From Amoebophrya sp. A120 (lineage: Eukaryota; Sar; Dinophyceae; Syndiniales; Amoebophryaceae), in NCBI GenBank assembly GCA_905178155.1, contig CAJINV010000001.1, positions 14,818,142 through 14,882,141 on the forward strand: a stretch of DNA of 64,000 bases, given 5' to 3'. Made by a program: the position numbers and the translations under genes. This document shows, in pieces, positions 19,431-31,561 of the stretch (its first letter is position 1; every line of letters starts with the position of its first letter). The notes under the pieces were generated by a model. That model made no database searches and was not told the origin of the DNA. It saw only the letters and a list, made by a program, of their open reading frames with translations.

Positions 19431-22400
19431 TCAAGCGGTAGCAAGGATGAATTCCTCCTCCGAAGTTCCGGAGCTTGTGAACAGCGTGGATTCCGCGGGA
19501 GAAGTGGCGCTCGAGGGATTCGCACTCCCCTCATCGTGCTGCCAGTACAGACCCTTTTTGTGGTTTTCCTGCGCGTAGGTCGCCGCGGCGGCGCAATACT
19601 TCAGCATCTTCATGTCCTTGCACTGCTTCAACTCGCCGCGCAACATCAAGTACTCACACTGCGCCTCGTTGAAGGGTGTTTCCTTCAGCGCAACGTACAA
19701 CAGCCGCGGTTCGAAGAGCACAGGGAGCGGCTTGTGCAGTGCGTCGTAGGGCTCCGACTCGTTTTCGCTCATCGCCTTCTGCAGCAGACACAGCAACCGC
19801 ACTCGGGGGTCCTTCTTATGGAGTTCTCAAATGTTACATTCTCAACTGTATACATAAATTTGTAATGCAAGACTGGTAAAAGTGAAAGGAGGAAGATTGC
19901 GCCTCTTGCATTACAAGTTTGGCGCAGATTTCGACGCTGTCTAGCCCTTCCGAAATTTGTCATGCGAAGCAGCTCGATCATCTGCCGGATTAAGGTGTTT
20001 TTGCATGACAAATTCATGTAACAGTTGAGAATGTAACGTTTGAGAACGCCATACTTCTCCTGGAGCAGTTCCGAGTCCGTGGACCGCGCGGCCGCGTGCT
20101 TGATGTAGGAACTGTTGTGTTCCTCCGCAAAAAACACCCGCTGCAGATCCAGCGAAAAGCAGGACGTGACGTAGGTGAGCGTCAACCCGAGCCCGACGAG
20201 GCAGAAGGCAAACGCCACACCGAAGATGCCGGAAAATCCCGCCGCAGCGCTCTGCCTTTCGTCTCGCTCTTTTTGGTTCTCCATGTCATAGGCCGCGTTG
20301 TGCAGATCAATGCCGGCCGCGCGGGTCCTCCGGGTTCTTTTTGTTTTCGTCTCGTGTTGGTGCTCCAGTTGGGTTTGCTGCAGTGTGGTTTTCATCTTCG
20401 TCGTAGTCACTTTCGACACTTTCTTCTTCACCCTCTTCTCGCGCACCGCGAGGAACTTGGTTTTCTTCACCGTGTCGTAGTCGTATTCCTCGTCGTCCAC
20501 CTCCTCAAATTCGCTGTTGCTGTCAACTTGGCCCTGGTCGCGAGGATTTTCCTTGCGGTGATAGTTCTCCACCTCGTCCACCTCCCCGTGATTTTCTTGT
20601 TCGGAAGAAGATGTTGCGAGGCCAGTTCGGACCTCCGTTCTCGGAACTGTAGCTCCCGCCACAGTGGAGGTTGTCTGCTCTTCGAGAAAGGAGGCATGCC
20701 CGTGGGCAAGAACATCTCCAACATGATTCGCAGCTTCTTCTTCTCGTCGTCGTCCCGTAGGGGAAGAAGATGAGATCAAGGTTCTGATTTCCGCTTTTTC
20801 GGGAGTAGTAGATTCGGATGACAGGCTGTTTCCGCCGGTACTTCCGTAGATCTTGTCAGCGAAATTTCCGAAGCGCTTCGCCAGTCCGGAGTTGGAGGTG
20901 GAAGAAGTTGTACTAGAGGGCAGCCGCAACATTTTGTGCACAGTTCCGGTTAAAAAGTACAGCCCGCGAGTTAAGGTGAGAAAAGAGGAACTGCTGTGGT
21001 TCGGGTCGTCCTCGTCGTCGTCGTGGTGGTGTCCCGCTTCGCCCGTCATGTGGTCCTCCAGCTCGGCGTCGCAGTCGGCGCATTGGAAACAGCAGGAAAT
21101 GAAGAGGCCGAAAACGCACACCCCGCACAACACCGCAAACACCCACGTGACGATCTCCGCGGTCTCCTTGCCGACGACCCGTTCCTCGGGCATCCGCGCG
21201 TGTAAGGTGAGAAATTGCGAGGTGTCGAACAGGAAGTCGCTGTCGTGGGACAGCGTCATCTTCGTGATCGGGGTCTGCTCGTTGCTGGACACGTCGCGCC
21301 AGTTGGTGTACAAAGTCAAGTTGCAGTGCTCCAACCCGTGGTCGCACCACAAATCGCACGTCAGTTCCGGCTATCAACTGTAAAAGTGTCTGGGTCTGGA
21401 AGAATCCAACTTGTCATGCTGATTTTGGATTCTAAAAAAATCTGGATTGCATGAGCAGCAAAGAGAGACCAAGTTTTGCTACACGGAAAGAGCATTTGTC
21501 ATGCGGTATAGGCATCAGGAAGCCCTCACAAAAACTGTGATGCTAGGGCATGCATCACAGACATCAGGAGTCATGCAAAATGTGCATGACAAACCTGGCA
21601 ATTTTCCAGACCCAGACATTTTTACATTTGATACCGGCTGCACGACGGCGTTGGAGCCGTTGTAGTCGTTCACCTCGTTGTACATCTCCGGGCACGGCAT
21701 CAGCTGCTCGGGCTGCTTTTTCAGCTGGAAAATCTTCGATTCCCCGATCAGAAGCACGGACTTCTCGTCCGGCAGCTTCGTCTCCGCCGGCCGCGGGTGG
21801 GCATCGATTTTGTGCAGGCTGGAGCCCATGTAGACCATGTCGTCGCTGCGGAGCTGCTTGATCTCCTCGATACTGGACAAAAGCATCATGTTGTTCTGTT
21901 CCGCGGTGGTCAACCGGACGAGGTTCTGGTACTTGAACTTCAGCACGCGCGGCACGAAAAACCACTTCTTCGACTCCACGTGGAAGAACATTTGCATGGC
22001 GTCGTTTTGCCGCAAAATCTTCTGGATCCCCTGCGCGGTCTGCTGCTCCCAGTCCTCCTCCTCGCCCCCGGTCGTGCTCTGCGTCATCAGCTCGTAATCG
22101 GACCGCTTTCCCTTCGATAGGCTCGTACCCTTCATTTTCCCGGTCCCTTTAGGCCCACCTCCGGGAGGTCCAGAACCACCGCCCGGGCTTCCGCCTCGGT
22201 TTGGTGCAGATTGCTGCATCCGAAAGGACCCACCTCCCCCGACCTCTGAGTCCACTCCTCCGCCGCGAGAGCGATCCCGCACGGGCCGTTGCCGCTGCCT
22301 GCGGGAGCCCGCCCCGTTAGGGGCCGACGAACCGCCCGTGTCCACCATGGACCCCAAACCCATCGGTCCCTGCGAGCGCATGCTGGTCGGGTTTTGACTG

Positions 22401-22729
22401 TGGATCTGACTCAGCGTGCGCGCGAGCGAACTGCTGGAGGTTTCCAGCGCGGACGGCTTCTTTAGCAGCAGATCCTGGGTACTGCCACCAACTCCGCCGC
22501 CGGTTTGTCTACCGCTAGCCTGTCTGGAGTTGCTACGGCCCATCATTTGGTGGTGGCGTTCCGCCCGGGCGGCGCGTCGCTCGTCGCGCTTATTCGCTGC
22601 GATTGCGCCCGACGGGAGACCCACCTCCTCCTCATCCCGGAACCCCGAGGGCAGGCCCACCTCGGAGGTAAAACCCGCCTCCCCGTCGCCGAAGTGCGAC
22701 GGCGGACCCTGCGAAGCCAATGTTGACAT
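19431..22729 (-). CDS. Two-pass membrane protein interrupted by two introner elements
   Basis: Coding pieces 22729-21639, 21366-20059 and 19811-19431 plus one copy of each duplication total 2790 nt (929 aa), with no stop after removal of the two elements. The joins read AVVQP/ELTCDLWCDHG and LLQEK/DPRVRLLCLL. The N-terminal 200 residues are Gly/Ser/Gln-rich and disordered. A folded segment follows (FFHVESKKWFFVPRVLKF...). The first helix is TWVFAVLCGVCVFGLFISCC, then a long acidic cytoplasmic-type loop with poly-Lys patches, then a second helix FGVAFAFCLVGLGLTLTYV. The segment between elements 3 and 4 has sequons (NLT, NSS). The C-terminal domain begins around LLCLLQKAMSENE and ends EEEFILATA. 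The family is not recognised. No other introns are seen, so both introns of this gene are introners. Confidence 0.8.
19817..20053 (-). mobile_element. Introner element 3 (237 bp, TATGG-GTTCTCAAA ends)
   Basis: The ends are TATGG(A/C)GTTCTCAAA with inverted repeats of about 34 bp (two mismatches), which then pair further across ACAT. The duplication is CTTCT (19812-19816 and 20054-20058). The terminal repeat sequence is unrelated to the TATCAAATG family, but the interior also has GCATGACAAATTCATG. Removal joins LLQEK to DPRVRL in frame. Because both arms are open in frame, translated ORFs run misleadingly into the element on each side. Confidence 0.9.
21372..21633 (-). mobile_element. Introner element 4 (262 bp, TATCAAATG family)
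   Basis: The left end is TATCAACTGTAAAAGTG, and the right end is the reverse complement of TATCAAATGTAAAAATG, so there are a few mismatches. The duplication is CCGGC (21367-21371 and 21634-21638). The interior is very similar to element 5 (ACTTGTCATGCTG, CTACACGGA, GGCATCAGGAAG). Removal joins AVVQP to ELTCDLW in frame. Confidence 0.92.
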
Positions 22730-24016
22730 CCGCTTTTGTCGAGCTTCTTGCCAGGCTTCTTCACCTCAATACTCAGTTTAAGTTTTTTTGTTTTGATGCA
22801 TCAGTTGCAAAGGCCGTGATCGAGTGCTACTAGCGGTGGATTGAAATCTTTGTTTAGTTTTAGTAATGTCTTCTTGGATTTTTAAGTATCTTCGCACTTC
22901 TGGGTGGGGAAGAAAAGTACTGCACCTGTTGCCACATTCGGAGTTTCGTTTCATGACAGAAGTTCATTTTTGACTTGCATCAGGCGACTGCGCGACCAGC
23001 TGTGTGGTAGTTCGTTGTACGTGTACGGATTTTCAAGGATTCAGCGAGCCTCAAGCACGAAATTCACATCAGCACGAGTACTCTTCTTTCTTTGCGCTGG
23101 ACGTAATCAAAGAAGGAAGAGAAACCGAACGAAAAGTATACAAACGGGTCACCGAACTGGAATTAACACAAGCACGTCGACGAAACCGAGGCTACGACGC
23201 TAGCAGCACGGAATGCTCCTACACCGAAGAGTAATTTCGTTTTTTCTGGAAACGGTAACAAGCTGCACTTCTAGGTGCGATGTGTTTCTGCAAAGAACCA
23301 GACAAGATTTTTGAGAGCTACACCGATGGATTTCTTTATGAAAGAGTTTGCAGAATTTGTTCGACATTTGCGCGATGCGATTGGCATTGGCTGGAGCGCG
23401 AAATTGGCTACTTAGAATAAAATCGTCTCGGCGATGAAAATTCCAAGGCTAAGAAAAAGGATAAGGAAGTCACAGGCTGCAAAAGTCGTGTGCATATGCC
23501 TACTTGTGCAATTATTGCACCTTCCCACCGCTGACATTTTGTTGCGACTGTGTTCTGAATCGTCCAAAAAGTAAGAGACAGAAGCAGCTCCTGTCTGATG
23601 AAGCGGTTGCTCGCAAAATTTCTGTGTGTGTTCCTGGATTATTGATGCTTCGGGTTCAGGGTAGCGCCCCGATATGCAAATTGTTCAAAGGTATGATGAT
23701 GAAGTCACCGCCCACGAACGCAGAGCGTAATTGTTACGTCGCTGGTGCGGCCTTTACTTCTTCGTAGTTCTTGTTCCTTGTACAAGAGATACTGATTGAT
23801 ACAGGCGTAAGCCGAATACCTAATTTTCCTGAAGATCATGCCAATAGCAAATGACAAGTTTAGTAGAGTTTCTTTGATGTCAGAATCGCGCATGCTTTAC
23901 GGATGCGGTATCGAAGTAATTAGCCTTAAAAAGTAGAAAGAATTGCGAGGGAACAAGTAGAGCATGGATATGCCTTTTTTTTGTGGCGTGGCACACAACG
24001 CCCGGCGCAATGTTCC
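22730..24016. other. Intergenic region
   Basis: No supported gene. A plus-strand frame (23004-23234) ending in a hydrophilic, charged tail is noted but not called. The remainder is ordinary spacer between the two-pass membrane protein and the Sec24 stop. Confidence 0.5.
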
Positions 24017-27000
24017 CTAGTACGTGTCCAGCTTGGCCTGCACTTTGCGATGCACCATGCAAAGGAAATCGACGTAGGACAGTTCCTGCCGCAGTGCGTC
24101 CTCCACCAGCAGCATGCGCGTATCCTCGTTCGTGTACTGCATTCGCATCCAGCGGTAGCTCAAGCCTTTATCCTTCCGTATCTGCTGCAAGACCGCAAAG
24201 ATCCGGGCGCCGAGTGGCTTTTCCAGGTTTAAACCTCGCACGTGCGCAATGTCATCCACACCAAACGAGTCCTGCAGCAGCTCCGGTGTGGCGTCCGGGC
24301 CAACGTAAATAACGATCTTGTCGCCGTTTTCGTACAGGTAGAGGCCTTGGAGGGACACGCGGTCCATGGAGCACTGAATGTTGCTCGGCATGTGCACGTT
24401 TTCCGCGTCCGCAGGGAGCCCGTGCTTCTCTTGCAGGCGGTGCAAGGGGATGCTGTTTTATTGTGTCGGAAGCAAAAGAAGTTTATGTTCATCATAATAT
24501 CATTCTGAACCAAACAAGGAAGGGAAAACATGCACAGAAACATGCATTGCAAATCATCCGCGCAAGCAGCAAACATACAGCCTCGGGTAGAGCAGCGCGT
24601 TCGAGCGCATGACACAGGAGTTGAGCAGCTGGACGATTTCGGCATACCGGTGGTCTACGCGGCAATTGAGGTTCCGCCGCCGGAAGCACATCTGCTTGAA
24701 CATAGAGCTCAGGTACATCGGCAGCAGTTTGAGGCTCTCTGGTAGGATCAACTGCCCGTAGCTGCTTGTGGAAGCGCAATTTACCCGGTACGCGTGTAGA
24801 ATGTTTACGAGTTGGTCCACCTGTTTTATATGTCATTCAATCATGGCAAGATGAACCAAGCTACGAGCATTCTAAAAATTGCAAATAAGTGTAAGGGCAC
24901 CGACCGGAGTGAACAAATAACATCAAATCAGCTTAAGTATTTACGATCTGCGCCTTTGGTTGCGGGCTGTTTGGTTGCTGGAGTTCCTTTTGCAGGGTCT
25001 CTTTCAGCAGCACATTGGTCAACGCGTCCACGTATCAAATGCAAAAGTGTCTGGGTCTGGAAGATTGCAACTTGTCATGCTGTTTTTCGACTCTAAAAAA
25101 ATTTGTATTGCATGACCAGCAAGAGGGGCGCAATTTGTGCTACACGGACAGGGCATTTCTCATGCGGAAGGTGCATCAGGAAGCGCTCTAAAAGTCTGCG
25201 ATGCTACACCATGCATTACAGGCATCATGATCATGGGTCATGAGAAATATGCATGATAAATCTTGCATTCTTCCGGACCCAGACACTTTTGCATTTGATA
25301 CCACGCAGGTGTAGCGGAATGTGGACGACAGTGCGTTGGTCGCCGCTAGGGCGAGCGTGTGTACGCGAATACACTTCACCCCACTCAAATTTGTGTACAG
25401 ACACGCCACTTGCACGTAGGCATGCTTGGCGGATTCAACCAGGTCCTCGTGCTTCAGCACGAAGCAAATCGTGGAATCGGAACTCAGGCGGGAGACCTAA
25501 AAAAGAGGCAGACAACACGATAGATTATGGACGTATTCGTGGTTCCAAATGAAGTGCTTTATCGTCCTTGCTCTTGGCGAATTGATTTCAACATTCAAAT
25601 CAGGACAGATGAGGGCACGCAGCGTCAATACATAATTTTGTCCTCACGGTCACGACACCAAATCTTCACAAGAACTCCAGTAAGTACCTCAAACTGACTG
25701 CACTCGTGCCTCGAGACCGGATCGAACGCAGCGTACATTTTATTTACAGTTAACCCTCTGCTCGTCCGGATCTTCAAGCTGCACCCGAAGGCCTGCCGTC
25801 TCAAAATGTGGCGCGACACATCGTAATGCAGCTGCTCGCCGTGCTCCGGAAGATTGAAATTGGGATAGAAGAACGTATCGCCACCCGATTTGGCAGGGAG
25901 CTGGTGGAGTTTTTTGCATCGATAATTTCAAATACTGACCGGAGAATGTCATTCATGTTCGCCTGCATGATACCAGGTCAAACTTCAAGGTCAAGTATCT
26001 ATTGTGTAGCGAAAGAACAGCAATACAAAGCTCTGCGTGGCAACGTCGATGTATTGGTTTTCGGCGGGAAGGAGAAAGCAATCCACGCACACATCCATAT
26101 CCAGACACTTCTCCAGCAGGTCTTTGTGAAAGGTAGGGTTTTGCGGAAGGAACCTGGTATGGGTAAAGGGTTCAACAAGTTTGAAGCACCGTTTTTTCGC
26201 GGAATCGGGGCTAGATTTTTCCTGCCGATCATGAAAAGCGAAATAAGGGAAAGCAAATTTATACAGCTCGCCAATTTTGTCTTTCCATTCGTCATCTTGG
26301 GAGTACACCCGCACATCATCCCGATTCACCTGCAACCCCACGCCTCTAGTCGGCAACGATCGCATGAACAGCATGATTTGCCCCGTCCCGCCGCGGGCTT
26401 TGAATAGAGACACGGCACTCGTAAGCGCCGCTCCGCTACAGGAGGTGAAGTCCGTCGATTCGCGGTACAAGCCTGGGATCAAGTCCAGAAGTAGCTCCAG
26501 AGAAGATCCGCCCTCCTGTAATGGGATCAATTTTTTCATATTTGTACCGCTCGAAGGAGGTCATAACACTCGTCAGCAATCAAAGGCCCCCTCGTAAAGC
26601 AGCCGCAGGCGCAGCAGCAGTAGCTTTTGTTTGCTTAAACAAAACGAAAACCAGCAAAACTTCCATACCCTCGGGTCCACGAAGAGCGTGTCCGGGCTGG
26701 CCGGTGCAAAGTCTGGCTCATCCACGTCCGTCTGCAAAATCACTGCTGGTTCACCGCTGGTGGTGCCGAAGTGGTAGCAGTGTATGCTGCTGTCGAACGT
26801 CATGATGGCGACGCGCGAGGAATCGCCGGGAAAATGCGGAATCATCGAGCGGATGGTTTGCAGCACCTGGTGCACGTACCCCGTGTCCATGGCGGCCCGG
26901 GTGACCTCCAGCACGAAAAGGTAGTAGGGAACTTGCGGGGTGACGTCCTTCATGCTGTAATACCTGTATGGGTTGAAGAGGAAGTAGAAAAAGTGATTCT

Positions 27001-30000
27001 TTCCCTTTGATGGGGATGGCCAGGACCAAATGAATCATCACGAGCCGCAACGAAGGGTCAATGAATGAAATTTCCACGACGCTTTGTACTCTATGGGCGC
27101 CACGTAATCCACCGTGCCTGTGCAGAGCTCTGCTCGCTCGTTCCGGTCCCTCCGGTTTCCGGCGAAATCTAAGCTGCAGACAAACGGCTTCGGCACCTCG
27201 AAGTAATGCCCGCAGAAGTTGCAGTTTGCCTCCTTTCCCTGTGCCGCCCAGTTGTAGAAGGCGTTCACGTAGGCTTTGCATCGCGGGCACCGCAGCGGTC
27301 CCTCGTCCCCATTGTCGAGAAGCGGGATAGGGGCCTCTTGCTCCGCCAACGCAGCAAACGGCTGGACCACGGCGGCAATCGGGACGTGCGTGCAGTCAGC
27401 GGTTTGGTGGTAGGTCGGGATCTGGTTGCAGGTCATGCGGATGAACCGCGCACTGCAACTGCCTTTGTCGACGAACACGCAGCGAGAGGAAATCGTTATG
27501 TTTGGCGGCGTTACGTATCTGGAAATAGTTTAAAGTTAAACTTTTTCCACGCCATGCATCAGCATCTTAATCTTTCTTCGATAATCTGCGAATGGCAAAG
27601 ATTCTAGGCGCAGGAGGGGGACTGCACGGTGAAGACTTCACTTGCAACATCGCCAACAAAATGAAATTATCAAGAAAAAGGTAAAACAGTAAGTGAGTAC
27701 TTGTCCGTCGCGAATGTTTTGGACTGCTTCCCGCTGCTGGTCAGCACCCCGACGTTTGTCGGCCGCGGTATCTGCAACGGGTCTATTTTCGACGTATTCA
27801 TCTGTTTCTGCCGGGTCTGTGCGCCGGCTTTGTACATGGGATTCGCGCCCATGCCCAAACCGGTGGCGCCCGGTGGCAATTTCGTTGGCGATTTCGACGG
27901 ACTGTTCGAGCTGCTTGCGCTTGCGCCGCCCTGCTGAAAGTTCGGATTGTTCGCATTGTTGTAGACCGAGTTTTGCGATACTGGCTGCTGACTATAGGGA
28001 TCTGCAGCTGGTGCCCCGCTATATGGCGGCGCGTTGGTCTGCGGGTATGTACTGTAGGGATCAGAATGGCTCGCAGGGGGCGGTGGAGGTGCGGTCGAGC
28101 CGGTCGCCCCGCCGTATGGTGGAACAGCTCCGTACTGCTGACCGCCGGGCGGGGGCGGGGGCGGCGGAAGCGAAGGGTCGCTATATCCAGTAGCACTACC
28201 GCCGGGTAGCGGCGGCGGCTCGCTGCTCCCCGCCCGCATCAGAGAGGGCTGACTCGAGGCGGAAGACGGAAAACTTTGCGCCGATGGACCGGCCCCTATA
28301 GGCAGCGGCGCGGGCTCGAAGTCCGTGATCGGCTCGAATACGGGGTAGGCACAGGCCGCGTTCGGAATCACCGTCGGCATCTGCACGGACCCAGACATGT
28401 CGCCCGTGTCCTCAGATTCGTCATAGGACTGCGATTCTTGCTGTGAACTAGAGCTCGTGGGCTCGCTGTGGCTGGTGTCCTTGCTCTGGCGCGTGCTGTT
28501 CCGCCGGCTACCAGAAGTTCCGGAATTCTGCTGCCGATCGTCGGTCGTCTGTGACTGTGATAATTTAGGTTTAGAAACTTGTTGTTCCGTGGAAAAGATT
28601 GATACCGATAGCATAAGCTTTGTGAACAACTACCTTGGCATTGACCAATAAAGCGACCAGACCTCCTGAAGTAAGAGAAAAAGCTAAAACACCTGCGGCT
28701 GCTGCTGCTGCGCTGCCTTGTTTGCGCGTTCGCGCATTTTACGCCGGTAAGCTTCCTCCGCCGTCTCTTCTCGCCCCTCCTCTTGTTTTTGCTGCGCTTG
28801 CTGATTTTGCGAACCAGCGTTGCCCATCATGTGTTCGCGATATGCATTTTCGTAGTCGCGTGTAGAGTATTCCTCTGGCGGCCCTCGCCCCGGGTTATTT
28901 GAGTTTGCGGTTGATGACGTGCCGCCACCTCCTCTTTGATTATCGTTGTTCCTGGCGGGCCGATTCAGTGGCGGTGAGGGCGTGGTTCCCTGCACAAAAG
29001 CTTCCACCGTCTGGAGCGGTGATGCAGATTTACTGGTGGAGTCAGCGGCCGTCGTCTGCGTGAAGGACTGCTGCGAAGGGTAGGCGTTGCTTCTGTAGGC
29101 TTGCTCTGGATAGGAGGAGCTCGAACCCGCCTGCCGACCAGCTGCCACAGGCGATTGCGGTTGCGTCGGGGCCTGCAGCTGTTGCGAACTGTAGGGCGGC
29201 GCAGCGGCAGGAGCTACGGACATCGTTGTCCCGTTTGATGTCCCGTAACCAGCATCACTGTTGTAGCCATTTGCAGCCACACCGTAGGGTCCAGATGGTG
29301 TTGGCACCGGATACGAAGAGGAGGTAGAAGACGAAGGGGGGTAAAGACTTTGTGAAGAAGAAGAAGCGGGAGGTGGTGCCCCGGCTTGCTGGTGTGGATA
29401 GTCCGGCTGTGGGTTGTCATATTGCTGCTGCTGATACTGCCCTCCACTGTAAGCTCCGTGGCTGCTAGGGTCCACCTGCGGCTGGTTTTGGCTAGAAGAC
29501 GGCAACGTGTACCCAGACGGCGTGGCGGGAACCGATGCTGGGTGCTGCTGTTGCAGTTGCTGAGAACTAAGCGTCTGCTGGGGCTGCACTGGCGCAGCAA
29601 AACCTGTTCTACTGCCGTTGGCTTGGCTGTGCACAGGTGTGCCGGAACCGCTCGATGGTTTGGACCTCGTCGGTGCAGTTGGTTTATCCCACAATCCACC
29701 CATTGCTGCACTGCCAGGAGGCTCGCTGGGCTGCTGTTGGGCGGGAGGTTGTAGTCCTGTGGAAGCTGTGTTCGCACCAGCAGATGCCGTGCCTCCCGAC
29801 CAAGCGCTGGCCGCTGTTGTGGCTTGCTGTGTAGCTGCACTGCCAGAGGTAGACATGACCGGCGTGCCCGGGTAGGAGGACTGGTGTGGAAAAGTGCCAA
29901 CCGAAGTCGCGGCGGTGGTGGTCGTGCTATCGGATTTCAAATAGGGGCTGCTGTTAGGCACCAGAGCTCCACCGCTGGCAGCAGTTGCTAATCCCGCTAC

Positions 30001-30666
30001 ACCAGGGGAAGGATTGTATGGGAGACCTCCGGTACTTTGTGGTGGTGCAAAAGCCTGGTATGCTGTATTTCCGGGCGGGGGTACGGGTTGCGATTGTGTT
30101 TGTGGCATGGTCCTGGCAGGCGGCATGTACTGCTGCGCCTGGTTGTAGCTCGTCGGCGTCGCGCGACTGGAAGTCGGACTGCTAGTGCCGGTAAGCACGC
30201 CGCTCGGGTGCTGCTGGCTGCCTGCGGGACTAGGTTGCGGGTACGCGCCGCCGGGGTAATGGGGCTGGTTGTACATGTTCATACCCGGTGCAGTTCTGTT
30301 CTGGGGCGAAGCCTGCTGCGTCGGGGCGAATGGCTGCTGCTGGTTGTAATTCTGTGCTGGGGCTGCACTTGGATTTGGGTAGGCATTGCTACTTGCATTT
30401 CCATTAGTGTAGTTGTACTGGTTGTAGTAATCGCCAGGGGGATTACTCGTAGACCACTGCTCTCCAGGCTGCATTCCCCCGTCGTAGTGCACCGCACTAG
30501 ACGACACACTGTTTCCGTTAATACCCGTCATGGGAGGTGGTGCAGGTTGTGCAATTGCATACGGAGCTGTTGCGGTTTTTTGCGTAGTAGTTGTACCTGG
30601 CTGGTGGTCGAACATAGAAGGCAATCCATCCCCTCGCTGGTGCAACGGAGACATACTGGTTTTCAT
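24017..30666 (-). CDS. SEC24: COPII coat protein Sec24
   Basis: Sec24 is the cargo-binding subunit of the COPII inner coat on ER exit sites. Exons: 30666-28693, 28554-27701, 27518-27081, 26963-26669, 26515-26027, 25900-25688, 25496-24945 (interrupted by introner 5), 24820-24579 and 24452-24017. They total 5220 nt (1739 aa), with phases agreeing at every GT-AG junction. Recognised parts are the zinc finger (RCPRCKAYVNAFYNW...CNFCGHYF, about residue 1016-1040), the trunk (PYYLFVLEVTRAAMDTGYV; SGAALTSAV), the beta-sandwich (SGGDTFFYPNFNLPEHG), the helical domain (ALTNVLLKE; SYGQLILPESLKLLPMY; LLYPRLIPLH) and the C-terminal gelsolin domain (LYLYENGDKIVIYVG). The 658-residue first exon is Pro/Gln/Ser/Tyr-rich. 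Sec24 N-termini are usually like this but shorter; joining it rests on splice sites and phase only (about 0.7). Confidence 0.93.
25033..25300 (-). mobile_element. Introner element 5 (268 bp, TATCAAATG family) in Sec24
   Basis: The ends are TATCAAATGCAAAAGTG and its reverse complement with one mismatch. The duplication is CCACG (25028-25032 and 25301-25305). It splits the helical-domain exon of Sec24, and exact removal joins FRYTCV to DALTNVLL, a contiguous Sec24 segment. The interior is close to element 4. The eight other introns of this gene are GT-AG, while no GT-AG choice exists for this one. Confidence 0.93.
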
Positions 30667-31561
30667 CAGCTGCGGCTCGAGCGCTCCTAAGTCACGCGCG
30701 AGTTAGTACCGCGGACATTATCTGGAGCTGCTGTGAGGACTACCGAGACACACATCGCTCGGAAACGTATCGCGTTTCAATATACTTAGCGATTTCGTTT
30801 TCAAAAAGTCGTTGGTGGCTACTGTGATTTTTCGGTGAGGTGCCGGTTCTTTTAGTCGAATAGCGATAGCTTCTACTGTACTCATTCGTCGTGGTTGTTC
30901 TACTACGCTGCGTGCTGACGAGAGTGGACAACCCAGTCACTCAGCTGCTTATTCGGTGAGACAAGATGATGCTTTCGCAACTACACCGTACGCAGGAACC
31001 AAAAACGCAAAGAGGAGTTGACGCGGAACTCAATATTTTTCAAAAATTCGTGCGTTGTGGTTGATTGCATGGCAAGCGTACTAAAGGGATCGACGCAAAT
31101 TGAACAACAAAACTAAAGCCCGCTTCTGTGACCGACGCAACGCCGTCGGTTCTCAATTGAGAATCGACTGCTAAAAAGGTAGGATGGTGATTTTTTTGAT
31201 TTTGTTATTCTCCTGCATAAATTCTTGTCCAATTGAAGATTCTCACTAACGTAAAAGATATCAACCCGGGAATTTGACAAGGTTCTAATGGCAGTCGTCT
31301 ACCGATTAATGGTGTCATTTTTTCTCTAAATTGGTTCGTACTACTTTTATCTATGTACAGCTACTAGTCACTCAAATGCACTCGAACGTTCACTATCTAT
31401 CATTATGTTTGATGTCTTTGTTATCTTGATCTTCTAGCATCTTGTTGTTATGGTTAACATCACATAAAGCATCAAAGTCGTATTCAAACACATCTTGCAT
31501 AATTGGGAAAAAAGATATATTGGCATAAGCGCTTCCAACAGAAAAGACGAGCTGACAGCGT
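30667..31561. other. Intergenic region
   Basis: No supported gene and no repeat. It should hold the 5' flank of Sec24 and the 3' flank of the ankyrin gene. Confidence 0.6.

Noticed and set aside
19676-19879. ORF running into the arm of introner element 3
   Set aside because: It is translation of the inverted-repeat arm. The matching peptide on the other side is simply the same arm read again.
23004-23234. Plus-strand ORF with a charged C-terminal tail
   Set aside because: The tail looks coding-like, but there is no neighbouring exon, domain or start context, and the strand is opposite to all other genes.
28385-28400. Sequence similar to the introner phrase GACCCAGACA within a Sec24 exon
   Set aside because: Only ten or so bases match, with no arms or duplication. 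It is coding sequence by chance.
28635-28669. Possible 35-nt microexon between the first two Sec24 exons
   Set aside because: It has AG and GT borders, but its length would shift the downstream frame. The direct 28693-28554 splice keeps phase 0 on both sides.
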